Source of the DNA: Adiantum capillus-veneris
Lineage: Eukaryota > Streptophyta > Polypodiopsida > Polypodiales > Pteridaceae
Direction of reading: 5' to 3'
DNA length: 64,000 bases
Assembly (NCBI GenBank): GCA_014529385.2
Contig: CM043952.1
Span: forward strand, 150,811,057-150,875,056
Part shown: positions 47,205-62,034 of the stretch, piece by piece
How the letters are laid out: the number at the start of each line of letters is the position of its first letter
How positions within the stretch are numbered: the stretch's first letter is position 1
Translations under genes and position numbers: made by a program
The notes under the pieces: generated by a model
What the model was told of the DNA's origin: nothing
Database searches by the model: none
Seen by the model: the letters and a program-made list of their open reading frames with translations, nothing else

Positions 47205-49323
47205 TTGCTCTCTTCTATGATTGGTGCTAAGGGATCTATCCTTGCTTTGTTTAAACTCTCTTCTGTTAACACTAAGCTAACTTGATCTCTAGCCACTCTC
47301 TACTCTCTTTGAATACACCTTTTGAATCTTAAATTCATCAAATCCTTACACAAACAACTATCGACCCAAACCTGTTACCTTAGAAGTTTGCTAGCAGTTA
47401 TTCCTTTGTCTTGGTTTGCTTCCAAACCGCTTTTCAAACTAGTAGAGTACTTTGCAATTTCAACTAATTATTACCAACTTGCAAGGTCCTTGGTTCTGCT
47501 ATCTGTACAAAACTTTGACTCTGCAATTCCTTGCCAAATCAATAATGCTCACTTATTATTGTATATAAAGACAAGATCCTTATAAGAGCTTTAAACCCTA
47601 ATCTGATAAGACAAATGGAATGATAGGATAACAGCAAAGGATTATGGAGTAGCAGATTCTCAATGTGAGCACTAAAATCGGTCTGTAGACATTATATGCG
47701 AATGATGTCTAAATTTCTCATAATTGACTCAAACTTGAACCATGCACTCTCCTTTATGTTTTTAGTCCAAATATAGGCTCACTTTGAAGTTTTAACCCCT
47801 GTAGGTAGGTCAATCTCTCCTATGTAGCTCTTGGTCATTGTCGGCTTCTCCAAGAGGTTCACTAGGTCAAAATTGATCCAAATTGGTTGAAACTTGGTCC
47901 TTAGGCTTGCTTTGAGGTATTTAACACCCTGATAAGCTATGTTGGCAGTTCTAGTCAATAAATATTCCACTGAGACATCATATGCTTATGATGTTTGTCT
48001 AGTCAAAATGGAGTAAATTTCACTCAGAGGATCTCCACCACATAAGAAACTCACTGCCACTTGCAGAATGTAATTTCAACACCTATTGTGTTGGATATGG
48101 TCAAATCAAGCATTCACTGTGGCTCAAATACGTCTCTTGGTCTCTACTAGCCTTAAATTGCTTCAAATTCAAAGGGACTTGGACTATTTACTCCTTAGAT
48201 GCTCTTAAACACAATGGTTCACAAAAAGGTGCCTTTTAACCCAAAATGTGGCCTCTCAGACATCATACACGTATGATTTCTAAGTGGTCAGAGTCATTTT
48301 TGTTTCTTTCCTAGGTGGCCCTTGATGTGTACAGCATGCACAAGTACTCACGAAAAAATTTGGATATCAAAATTTCACCTTATCACCACTTTTTACCAAG
48401 AAACTTCCCAAAAAGAGTAAAAGTTTCTCAATACTCAGTTCATATCCCCAAATGAGATGAAACTTGGTGTATGTGCTCTATATAATATGCAGACTATGGG
48501 TGTCAAATCAAATGCTTAGTTTGACCGTCAGTTCTACCCTTGAGACATCATACGTGTATGATGTCAACTGGGGAGATTTTGTCTAGTACTTAAGCACAGG
48601 TATGTGCAAGTGTTCAGCACTACTTCCAAAGCACTTTTACAAGTTTTCAATGCAAAAATATGCACCGAATCACAAGTTTCCTATTTTTTTGTTTTCACAC
48701 TCAAATTTTGTCTCTTGGGGACCAAATGTTGATCACAACCTAAGTCCCAAGGTGTACTTAGGGTGAAACACCGCTCTAGAACATTATGGTACTTTTTGTT
48801 TTGTCAAATTTGGTCTCCTACTAGGCTCATATGTGTATAATGTTTGCAGATGAAAAATTAAAAATTCTCATCCAGATCTCTTGCATATGTGTTCTTTTAT
48901 ATCCATCATCACTCAACCAAGCATAAATGTCTACTGAAGCTTATTTATTGCATGTTATCCCTAAAAATAGCTTTTTAGAGATCATAAATGCAAGCAAGAA
49001 TACAAGAAAATACTATCAATGATGGATAGCTCTAGATCACTATCACATGTTGTATCTACAACTACTCATATGCATCATGTGGAGTTTTGTAATCGTGGGT
49101 AGAAAAACACTTTACCGCCACACACGGACTAGTAAACACTTTCACAACCACTCAAACACCAATAATTACAACTATACCAAACTAACTAAATCCAAGGCAC
49201 ATAGAGTAAAATAATAGATACAATCTAAAACTCGCAAAGAGCCTGTGAACTTATACATGATAAATGGAAAAATATGCTCGTGAAGAAGAGGTAAACGACT
49301 GCTAGTGATGGATGTTGCCAACA
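47205..49323 (-). mobile_element. Probable ~2.1-kb LTR/leader of the inverted Ty3 element
   Basis: On the minus strand a purine tract (GGAAGGGGGGAAA) is followed by TGTTGGCAACATCC at 49,323, a typical 3'-LTR start. At the other side TGGTATAGAAAC (47,193-47,204) could be a primer binding site just before the pol reading. The segment is non-coding and carries five evenly spaced palindromes. Purine tract, LTR and pol in a row suggest LTR-LTR recombination between neighbouring copies. Ends are inferred, since no second LTR copy is complete in the window. Confidence 0.5.
47689..48843. repeat. Five palindromes spaced ~285 bp
   Basis: ACATCATACGTGTATGATGT at 48,545-48,564 is a near-perfect palindrome. 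Variants stand at 47,689-47,708 (ACATTATATGCGAATGATGT), 47,975-47,994 (ACATCATATGCTTATGATGT), 48,260-48,279 (ACATCATACACGTATGATTT) and 48,824-48,843 (GGCTCATATGTGTATAATGT). Start distances are 286, 285, 285 and 279 bp. The sequence between them is not obviously repeated. Confidence 0.85.
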
Positions 49324-50519
49324 TTTCCCCCCTTCCTAAGCTTTTTCGTCCCTGACAAAGCCATGTCGTGGTAGACGCTCAAGGAAGGATGTGCCGGCAA
49401 AAGAAAAACGTAGATGAGGTAGCAAGCTGAATCATATGGCAATAAAGCATGAGGGGAATGCAAAACCCATATGGAAATGAGTAACTTGGAGATAATTATG
49501 AAATGTTACACTGCCATTAAGGACAAATAAATTGCACTTTGCTGAAATTAATCAATCAAGAGTTTTGGGCTTATGGATGAGTCTCTTGAATAGTTAGATC
49601 TGACAAAGGGTTAAAACACTCACTCTAGCACTAGCTAAGTTAGGAAGATTATCTAAATGCAAGATTCCTTGTTCGTGCCTTTCAGCTTTGATTAGCTCAA
49701 TAACTCTCACAACTCCAAACAAAATCTTGAATTTTTTTCTTGAAGCTCAATGGAAGTCGTTTTCATGTCATTTTTCTTTCTTTTCCTTTTCTTTTTTTTT
49801 TCATTATTCTTTTTTTCACATTGATTTAAAAGCATTTGATGTATGTGCTTATTTTGTATGATTGGGACTGTTTGCTTCTCAAAGAAAAGCACCCACACTG
49901 GGAACCTCTAGGGCTCTAGTACCATAGGCAATACATTTGAGTGAAGTACCAAGATCAAGCTGGTTAGTCTTGCCATATTCATGATGGAACTCCTCCTTAT
50001 TGCAACATAACTTTCCTTGGCGTGGATATTTGATTTTGGGGGTACGCCAATGACCACCTACTTCACACACAAAATACCTCACATGCAACCCAAAAACTTG
50101 CACCGCAAAGCACATAATGAGTCAAGTACCTGTTGACGTAATGCTCTTCTTTCCCATGACAGTGGAATGCACTCAATCCTAAACCTTCTCTCCCCTATTT
50201 TTCAAGGTCCTACTGTTCTGTGCACCTCAGTGCCTAATTCTCCAGGCAACATGCTTCTCAGCATCCATGTGCTTTTGTTCTTGTGAGAGCAATCCTTTTT
50301 GGGTGTCTATAGAGTTTCTCTCTCGCACTCTCTGGTTCTCTCTCTCTCTCTCTCTCTCTCTCATATGCTTGCTCGCTTGTGGCAGGTAAGTTGTGCCGTG
50401 TTCCCTCTTTGCTTCATCATTGTCCCCTTGGGATTTAAAATGTATAAGGTTTACAAGTGCTAAAAATCTCAAGCATTCAAGCTTTGGTTTTAACCACAAA
50501 AAATGTACCACATTAGCAT
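49324..50519. other. Spacer, no gene recognised
   Basis: The left ~100 bp hold the purine tract and the end of an inverted element's coding side (minus strand, GACGAAAAAGCTTAGG). A T-rich stretch lies at 49,735-49,815 and a short (CT)n tract at 50,337-50,361. No domain-bearing reading was found. Confidence 0.4.
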
Positions 50520-50698
50520 GCATTGACCCTCACATGGACTATGTACATTATGCTCACTATAAGCTTGAGAGTATAAGTACCACACAATACTAGCGTGATC
50601 AACATGTTTTCACATATAAACTTGCTTCCCTCATACTTTCAGCCATGACTTAGACCTACACAATTTCCTCTCCCAACCACACTATGGGCCCTCCATGT
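50520..50698 (+). mobile_element. LINE 3'-end fragment, plus strand
   Basis: It matches, in opposite orientation, the 3' part of the LINE at about 51,985-51,809: GTACCACACAATACTAG, CATATAAACTTGCTTCCCTC, CTCTCCCAACCACACTATGG. It ends abruptly at CCCTCCATGTGAT, where a long (CT)n tract begins. Strongly 5'-truncated copy. Confidence 0.7.
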
Positions 50699-50699
50699 G

Positions 50700-50822
<123 letters not shown>

Positions 50823-50898
50823 CCAAAGTAAAATTACAAGATCTTGAATAGATTTCAAGCTTGCCTTGAAAAAATTATGTTAATTCTCACATGCGGTC

Positions 50899-50961
<63 letters not shown>

Positions 50962-50996
50962 ACTCACTCACTCACACACACACACACACACTCACA
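50899..50996. repeat. Compound (CT)n(CA)n microsatellite with CACT units
   Basis: CT repeat, then CACT repeated four times, then CA repeat, a transition series between the two motifs. Confidence 0.95.
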
Positions 50997-51183
50997 TATA
51001 GTTTGTAGAATAAACAAGGTTTGATGTATTTTTGATAAGTTAAAATTACAAAATTTTCAGTAGATTCCAAGCTTGCCTCTTAGAAAACCAGCAAAATTTT
51101 ACAAGTTTAGTGTAATCACCGCAACGTAATATTTTTAAATGTTTTTGTATTTTATTCAATTAAGATTTTTTTTGTAAACTATC

Positions 51184-51187
<4 letters not shown>

Positions 51188-51268
<81 letters not shown>
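51188..51268. repeat. (CT)n microsatellite
   Basis: About 80 bp with one G interruption near 51,215. Shorter (CA)n (51,363-51,393) and (GA)n (51,440-51,461) tracts follow close by. Confidence 0.95.
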
Positions 51269-51362
51269 GCCCCCTCCCACCCCATATCCCGCCCCCGTAT
51301 GCTCTCTCTTTACCATATTTTTCCATTAGTGATATCATTAGTGGGGAGGTGGCGAACATACG

Positions 51363-51397
<35 letters not shown>

Positions 51398-51563
51398 ATT
51401 GCCTCTATTATATTCCCTCTCTCCTTCCTCTCCATGGCTGAGAGAGAGAGAGAGAGAGAGATGTGGGATCTTTCAAAAAAAAAGGGATGGAGGGAGAAAC
51501 AATGAGGAAGGGTGTAGAAGAGGGATGCAGTTAAGCATCGTGATGGTAGGATTGGGAGAAGCA

Positions 51564-55560
<3,997 letters not shown>

Positions 55561-55918
55561 GCCTTTGATTTATGGCATTTACCTTTATAAGAGTAATTTA
55601 GAGAAGAGAATAAAAGTAACGTTAAAAAAAAAAGTTTTTGCAAGAGGTTAAGGATAATTATAGATACTACTCACCTTTCATCATGCATACTATTTAGGTA
55701 AATATGATCTCTAGTCACCTATGGTTAAAGAGAGTGCTTTTTACTCTCTCTATGTCATATTAGTCTTGTAATTTAAGAAACTTGAAATAACATTGTGGTT
55801 AATGGTTAGTAACGTTTTTAGTTGAGAAAACTTAATAAATTGTTCTTCTAAGAAATAGGAAAGCTTGCTTATGGAAACATGAGACCTTAAGCATGAACTA
55901 ACTTAGTATGAAAGTAGC
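55561..55918. other. AT-rich spacer
   Basis: No coding signal; it lies between the LINE's left edge and the unknown coding region. The LINE boundary here is approximate. Confidence 0.4.
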
Positions 55919-57808
55919 TCAATTTTTAAAATTTGCAATAGCATGAGGATGACAAGGTGTCTCAAGTGTCGTGGTAGGTGTCACACTAGCAAATATGGTC
56001 TCTGAATCCTTGGGTGTGACCTTTACTCTAAGGGGGTGGTGACAGTCATAGTCTATAAGTACCTCATCTGTCCCTGTCTTGTATGTGGAATCTAGATGCT
56101 CAATCGTCAGTGAATCTGGTCTTGAATGATCATCTATCTCAATGGAAACCTCTATCTCTATCATATATGTAGGTATACCAGTCTCTAATGGCTCATTCAT
56201 AATGTCAGCACTCTCGTGGTCATGTGTGTCAGCAATATCCTCAAGTGTAGACTCTCATGGGACATCTACCTCTTTGATAGGTGCACTTGAATCAGCCATA
56301 AGTGTAGAATTTGGCACTCTATCATTCTCTACTAGCTCAGGTTTTGTCTTTAGCATAGGAGCAATCTCACTAGATTGTACCTCCTCTATAGAACAAGTAG
56401 CATCCTCTGGAATAGTCACTCTAGGTGGCACTATGGTAGTGATCTCTAGTGTGCTCGTCCTATTGTCAATCTGGGCATTCTTCTCCTTCATCTCAATCAC
56501 TCTAGACCTCAACTGATCAACTGTGCTTTGAGGAAAAATTTGACTATGTGACGGAGATTTGGTAGGTGACCTAGTAGGGGAAGTGTGTCTAGCAAGTGCC
56601 TGTGGAATCTGTGTGGTCATCACTACAGGATCGTGGCCATGCCGTGGAGAATAGGGCAATCTCATCATCAAGAAATATATGGTACCATCTGTGCCCCTAC
56701 ATATCCGATTGCAAAGATCTCCAGCAAGATATACCATAAGGCTCATGGCTAGCTCAAATCGTCCTGTGTTCTGCTCTCGTCGATATCTACATCCACAATC
56801 ATCAACATAAGTGAATGTTTGCTCCAATCTACATAATTGCACTATCCTAGGATGTACCTGGGTGTCCAAACAATCATCGGGATGTGCTCTATTTACAACA
56901 TAGTAAGGGCTTAGAATCGACAGGGACATGTATGTGTCCTTGAGCTCATTAGTGAAGAACTCAATCGAACTAAGGTGATGTCTCTGACCTCTAACTACTT
57001 GCCTTATGGAAGGGTCAATGTCATCCAAGAAGGTTTCTTTGGTGTAGGAATGACCATCAAGGTCAACAAACCAAGGCATGACTCCTCTATAGCCTAAGAA
57101 ATGTAGCACAAGCTCAGTATGGTGCTCTCTACTCATCATGGCTACTCTATCCTCATGTGGTACCTGCATGGTGTCTCTAGGTGGTGATCTATGACTCAAA
57201 ATTGTATCTGATGCATGTGATCTAGGAGGCTCCATGTCAAGTGTGCTCACAATCTATGGTGTGGTCTCTACAGCCTCTCTAGCATGTGTACTAGTTGTAG
57301 TAGCATGTGATGTGGTTGTAATTGTGCATGGTAACTTTGGTGGTGCACTGGTAAGGCTCTGGCTTTTGCGCTCCATATATGCCCTCGTCTTTGCCATGGT
57401 CTTAGCAAAGGTTTGCCTCTTAGATGGTCTGGATTATCTGAATCTTAGAGGTGATCTAAGTCGTGTTGTCTATGTAGAGGGTATGGTCATCGAGTATACT
57501 ATAGGCTCAACATCACTACTCCAAGAAAGGGAATAGCGTAGTCCATACAACAATGTATAGGTAGCCTCGCTGCTGTAAACACTCCTATAGGTACCCCGTA
57601 AGGAACGTGGTGGGGTAGCACTCGTTGTGTCATAGGGAGGGTACTCTCCAAATCTAAATTTCTTTCTCATGTACATTCTTCAATCGTCATTAGCATACAA
57701 GGGTCCAGTCTCAAACAAGTCCAAGGATACATTCTGTGGTAGCTCAAAGGTGTCTGGGTGATCCTCACGAAGGGCTAACATGACATGCTTTGGAATCTCC
57801 TCCGTCAT
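55919..57808 (-). pseudogene. Unrecognised long coding region, possibly element-borne
   Basis: Minus-strand coding texture runs from MTEEIPKHVMLALREDHPDT (57,808) to ...CHPHAIANFKN (55,919), with about three or four interruptions. The longest open part (57,250-56,255) has 331 codons. A globular part reads ELVLHFLGYRGVMPWFVDLD, then LSILSPYYVVNRAHPDDC and FELAMSLMVYLAGDLCNRIC. Next is a Ser/Pro/Thr linker (TSPTRSPTKSPSHSQ), a short coiled coil and an acidic tail. No known domain is recognised. By position (before an inverted LTR start at 49,323, with the LINE between) it may be the gag-like or accessory gene of the inverted Ty3 family, but a decayed host gene is possible. Confidence 0.4.
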
Positions 57809-58962
57809 GTCTATAAGATGTACCAAAATCATCAAGAAGGTGATCTAGCAAGGTCGTGTTTGTGTGCTCGAGCACTAAGCATCTAGAAACTGTGTGTCTG
57901 ACAGTCCATAGGCTGAATCTGGATGTAACTCTATTGAGTGTCTAGATGTATGTGTATATAGGCAATCCGTCTAACTCACCATGAACCCACAAAAATCTAT
58001 CAAATAGAGCCTCAGGATCTATGATAGCTAAAATCTGTCAATCTAGGTCAAATCTGGTGTCAAGTAGGTCTTTATGCAAGTGCACTAGCTAGGGTGCGTA
58101 ATCTGGAAATCGAAGGCTAGCCAAGCATAAAGCTTGGATCATTGCATGTGAAAAATCCCACGTCAGGCTCAAAAATTAGTCAACGGTTCAAATTGGGCCC
58201 TAACCATATGCAAGCATATAACCAATAGCTAAAATCAAGCTATGTCAAGATCTCGAATGTGAATGGGTTCTAGCTAGCATAATGTGGTCAACATCAAGAC
58301 CACAAACGAATCTCTATAGCAAATCGGGGTCAAATGTAGTCAAATGAGGTATCTACTGTCAAACCAAGCTAAACTAGAATAATGTGTATGAACAGGCTCT
58401 TAAGCTCATGAATTGGACCAAAATTGAAATTTGTGTACAAACAGGGTCTATCCGAGTAATGCGGCTCAAATTTGGTAGAATCGGGTAAAATATGCCTAAT
58501 TGTGCATATGTGTGTGTGATCCAAGAGTGTACAGGATATGAAATGCGTGTGTCAAGCAAGGAGAAGGGTCACAGAAGAGAAATACAAATTTTGTTTTTTA
58601 AGTTTTTCGTTTTTTTTTAACAAATTGAAAAAGAAATGAATTAAAAAAAGGTAACAAAATAAAAAATAAAACTACTCAAAAGACAAAATCAAATGCAAGT
58701 TTTTTTGTGAGTTTTTATTTTATTTTATTTTTGAAATTTTTGCCACTGTTTTTTTAAAAGAAAATTTTTGTGAGTTTTTTAGTTTTTTTTCAACTTGAGT
58801 TTACTATGTTTTTTGGATTTTTTTCTAGGTTTTTGGTCAATTTTTGTAGGTTTTTAATTTTTTTAAGGGGGGGTTGTAAACTTTCTTTTTTTCCTTTTTT
58901 TGAAATCTTGAATTTTATGGGTTTTTTATATTCTTTGAGTTTTTTTTTGCCTTTTTAATATT

Positions 58963-58981
58963 CCCCCCCCCCCCCCCCCCC
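58963..58981. repeat. Poly-C tract (C19)
   Basis: Nineteen C in a row within T-rich DNA. Confidence 0.95.
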
Positions 58982-59673
58982 TCTTTCTTCTCATTGTTTG
59001 TTTTTATTTCATTATTTTTTCCCCCTCTTTTTTTTAAAAAAAAATTCAGCTCTTTTTTTTGGGGGGGAATGGGAGGCGGGTTAAAATGCAAAATGATATT
59101 TAAATGAAAATAAATCTAAATGAAAACTCAAGTGAAATGAAATTGAAATTGAATAAGAAATCAAATCAAATAAAATGAAGATAAATTTAAATGAAATTGA
59201 AATAAAAAGAATCTAAAGCATGAAATTAAAGAAAGCAAGGCTAAGAAGGTCAACCTAGACAACGTGCAGGTGGCAAAAACAAAAGCAGGTGCATGCAGAG
59301 GACAAATGGCGGAGGAAAAGGCACCGAGACGGGGGGGGGGTATATAGCGCGCAGTGGAGTGGGTGGGTCCATTGTCATGCCAACACAGAAAAGGAGGGAG
59401 AGAGATTCGGTGGCAACAGAAAGAGAGAGTGTGAGACTCGATTTTTTTATTATAATTTTTTGTCTTTTTGTGGTTGTTAGTGTGCATGCACATTCGTGTG
59501 TGAAGTGTGTGAGTGTTATGTGAATGTGTGTGTGTGTGTGTGTGAATGCGTGGTTTAATTATTTTTGTTTTTTTCTCGTTTTGTGTTTTGTTTATTCCCT
59601 TTTTTTTAAATGTTTTATTTTTTTCTTTTGTATATGTATTTTTTTTTATTTTTGTTTGAAAAAGGCTTTTTGA

Positions 59674-59699
59674 GGGGGGGGGGGGGGGGGGGGGGGGGG
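59674..59699. repeat. Poly-G tract (G26)
   Basis: Twenty-six G in a row, about 700 bp from the C19 tract and able to pair with it; also a strong G-quadruplex candidate. Confidence 0.95.
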
Positions 59700-59989
59700 C
59701 TATTTGTGTTTTTTTTTTAATGAAAAGAAAAAAGCTCAAACTAAAATTAAAGCCAAAGAATAAGAAAAATAAGGAAAACTAGGCAAAAATAAGAAAAAGA
59801 GGAAGAAAACTAGGCAAAATTTTCACAGAGAAGGGGAAATGAGAGGGAAAGTGATGGAATGTTGTGGTAGTGGGTGTGTGTGTGTGTGTGTGTGTGTTTT
59901 CTTTTTGTTTTTAAAATTCCAAACATTACAAAAAGTTTTTTTTTTTAATCCAAGATTCAAAAGTTTCACAAAAAAATCTCAAAAAATGC

Positions 59990-60090
59990 CAAAAATAGAT
60001 ACAATTTGGAACTGGTAAAGAGACCGTGAACCTATACATGAGAAATGGAACAATATGTTCATGAAGAAGAGATAAACATGTCCTCTTTCT
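59990..60090 (-). mobile_element. Fragment related to the LTR at 49,213-49,300
   Basis: AGATACAATTTGGAACTGG...CATGAAGAAGAGATAAAC matches 49,213-49,300 over about 85 bp in the same orientation, including TATACATGA and AAATGGAA. Homology ends on both sides. Probably an LTR end of the same inverted family. Confidence 0.55.
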
Positions 60091-60263
60091 TTTCTTCTTT
60101 CTTTTCTACAGTAGATATCTCCATTTATTCTTGCACAAACTAGAAAAATTCATCTTCTCCATAGTCCCATGCCATTTTTGTCAATACCTCACTCTCTTCC
60201 TACAAAATTTCATACTGAAAATCTTTATCCAACCAAGGATAGAAACTATGCTTTGATACCACT
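60091..60263 (-). mobile_element. Leader and primer binding site of an inverted LTR element
   Basis: The reverse complement of 60,250-60,261 is TGGTATCAAAGC, a Met-tRNA-type primer binding site. Beyond it, minus-strand DNA runs to a gag-like start, MAWDYGEDEFF, near 60,176. The element is then cut short at about 60,090. Fossil. Confidence 0.6.
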
Positions 60264-61068
60264 TGTGAGGGCCATGCTAGGGACCATCGGCTGCCCCATC
60301 TCTGAATGGATACACCATGATTCATGACATCCCTTCCACTTGAGACCGACATTAAGACATGACTCCTCCTACTCTCCAATGCCAACTCAAGGACTTTTTC
60401 TCATATGGAACCCTTAACCCCGCAACATCTTTCCTTATCAATTCAAACTTTCTAGTCAAAGTTATCAGACTAAATGTGAGCTCAATCTTCCAGGGTCAAC
60501 TAGTGGGAGTTCTCTAATTCACCCTTGGTTCAAGATCACTGGCACTTTTCTCTTGGTTATGACCAAGCATAGCCGTCAAAGAGAATTTGATTACTTTCAA
60601 TGATAGTTAAACTTCTCATTAATCAAATTAGAGATATGGAAATTTTAGAATTGGTAAGATCTTGTGAATAGACTTAATCTAGAATTAACTAGTAGGACTC
60701 AATCTCAAGGCCTTAAACACTTCATGAATGATAAGGTCTATGGACATTAAGAAAGAACTCAGGTTGGAAAAGAGGAATACATGGTATTAAGAAGTAATAA
60801 CTTTCTCCATTGTTAATTAGCATGTGCGGAACAGAGAAAGAAGATGTTGAGCCTTGAGAAGAGCATGGAAGATTCCCTTAAGAGAAATAGCACATAGGGT
60901 GGAGCACTAACCTATTGACTTTTCCCATTTGTCCAAAGATATCTACTGGACCTTTGTGTTGCCCCGACTTTTGCTAAACTTTTTTAATTTCGAGAGGGAT
61001 TAGGGAATTAAGAACAATGCTTAGTGGTATATTGTGCATGAATTAATTGATGAGGTGTGTGCACAACA
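60264..61068 (-). mobile_element. Probable 5' LTR of the inverted element
   Basis: On the minus strand it could start TGTTGTGCACACACCTCATC at 61,068 and it ends ...GGCCCTCACA at 60,264, two bases before the primer binding site (about 805 bp). The end is well placed by the primer site; the start is inferred from the TG...CA pattern and from the edge of the neighbouring LTR at 61,093. Confidence 0.5.
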
Positions 61069-61092
61069 AATTGAGTGCTCTTTGAATGTGAA

Positions 61093-62011
61093 TGTGGGAC
61101 ACATGTCTAGCCTCACCATCCTATCTTATTGCATTATTAGCGAGAACCACGATTAATTTGTCAAACCATGGAACGAAGCTGACTCGACTAGTGCATAGAG
61201 GCTACAAGAGGTTGTCAATCTCTCGAAAAACAACTAACAACTCGCATCTAACTCAAGCTACATTCAAGTGTCTGAAATCACCAAAAGCCAATCGCTCATC
61301 GGCAAGCAAATCACATCCGTTACAGCATCAAATGACATCCAAACGTAATGAAACTTCTGGGACAAGTTTATAAGGCCTAAGCACACAGGCCTATGGCCTC
61401 AAATCCCACTTTAGGTCAAGTTTAAAAATCACGATTATTAACAGCAGTGGATTTTTGACCTAGTCGTTTTCGACTGAGAATGCATCTAAATGCTTAGCAA
61501 TGATGCCCCAATACCCCGGCTATGCTTAGTTTTCGATTTGAAAGTGTAAATTCCTAGTTATCATGAAATTAGGCCACGGGTCGGCGATGCCAAAAGCTAC
61601 GAAATACTGTGAATGGCTTACGTCAATGCGTAGAGCTCTTACCTGCGGTTGTAATGCAACAAACACATTTGCAATGTGACAACCAAAGAGGGAGTAGGAA
61701 ACACGAGAAGGAGAGAAGTGAGCGCCATTAGCTCACGCTGTGTATTTCTTATCCAAAAACTTATAAAAAACTTACAAAAATTGGCTTTTATACTTTAGCC
61801 AAGGTTTTTGAGTGGTCAAAACTAATAATCTGGAGTTCTACCAAAGCTCGGATTGACTGGCTGATACAATTTGGAAGCTTGTAGCTCCGGCTCATTCATT
61901 ACAAAGTTTACCAAGAAAATAGGAGTTACAATATTCCCGATTTATCAAAATAATAATTGTTTTACAAGGAGAACTCCGAAAAATGGTGTCCGCGTTAGCT
62001 TGCTGCTAATA
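61093..62011 (-). mobile_element. Inverted LTR of the coiled-coil element (copy 3)
   Basis: The reverse complement matches 9,668-10,591 along its whole length, with a purine tract (GGCGAGGAGGGGGGGAA) just upstream. It is more divergent from the two plus-strand copies than they are from each other, so it is an independent insertion. Fossil. Confidence 0.85.
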
Positions 62012-62034
62012 TTCCCCCCCTCCTCGCCTGTGTC

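Larger units (their letters stand above)
57809..59989. other. Non-coding, strongly skewed low-complexity DNA
   Basis: The left part (to ~58,560) is ordinary-looking but without a supported gene. From 58,560 to 59,980 it is a mixture of T runs, a C19 run, G10 and G26 runs, A-rich parts and (GT)n tracts (59,527-59,543; 59,874-59,897). Possible leader/LTR DNA of the unknown coding region on the minus strand. Open readings here follow the base composition and are not credited. Confidence 0.45.

Noticed and set aside
47689-48843. CRISPR-like array (regularly spaced short repeats)
   Set aside because: Eukaryotic retroelement context, spacers of ~265 bp, diverged repeats and no cas genes.
59161-59739. 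192-codon minus-strand reading with Pro8 and His-Thr runs
   Set aside because: Its residues follow the local G, GT and T runs; no domain, and composition explains the openness.
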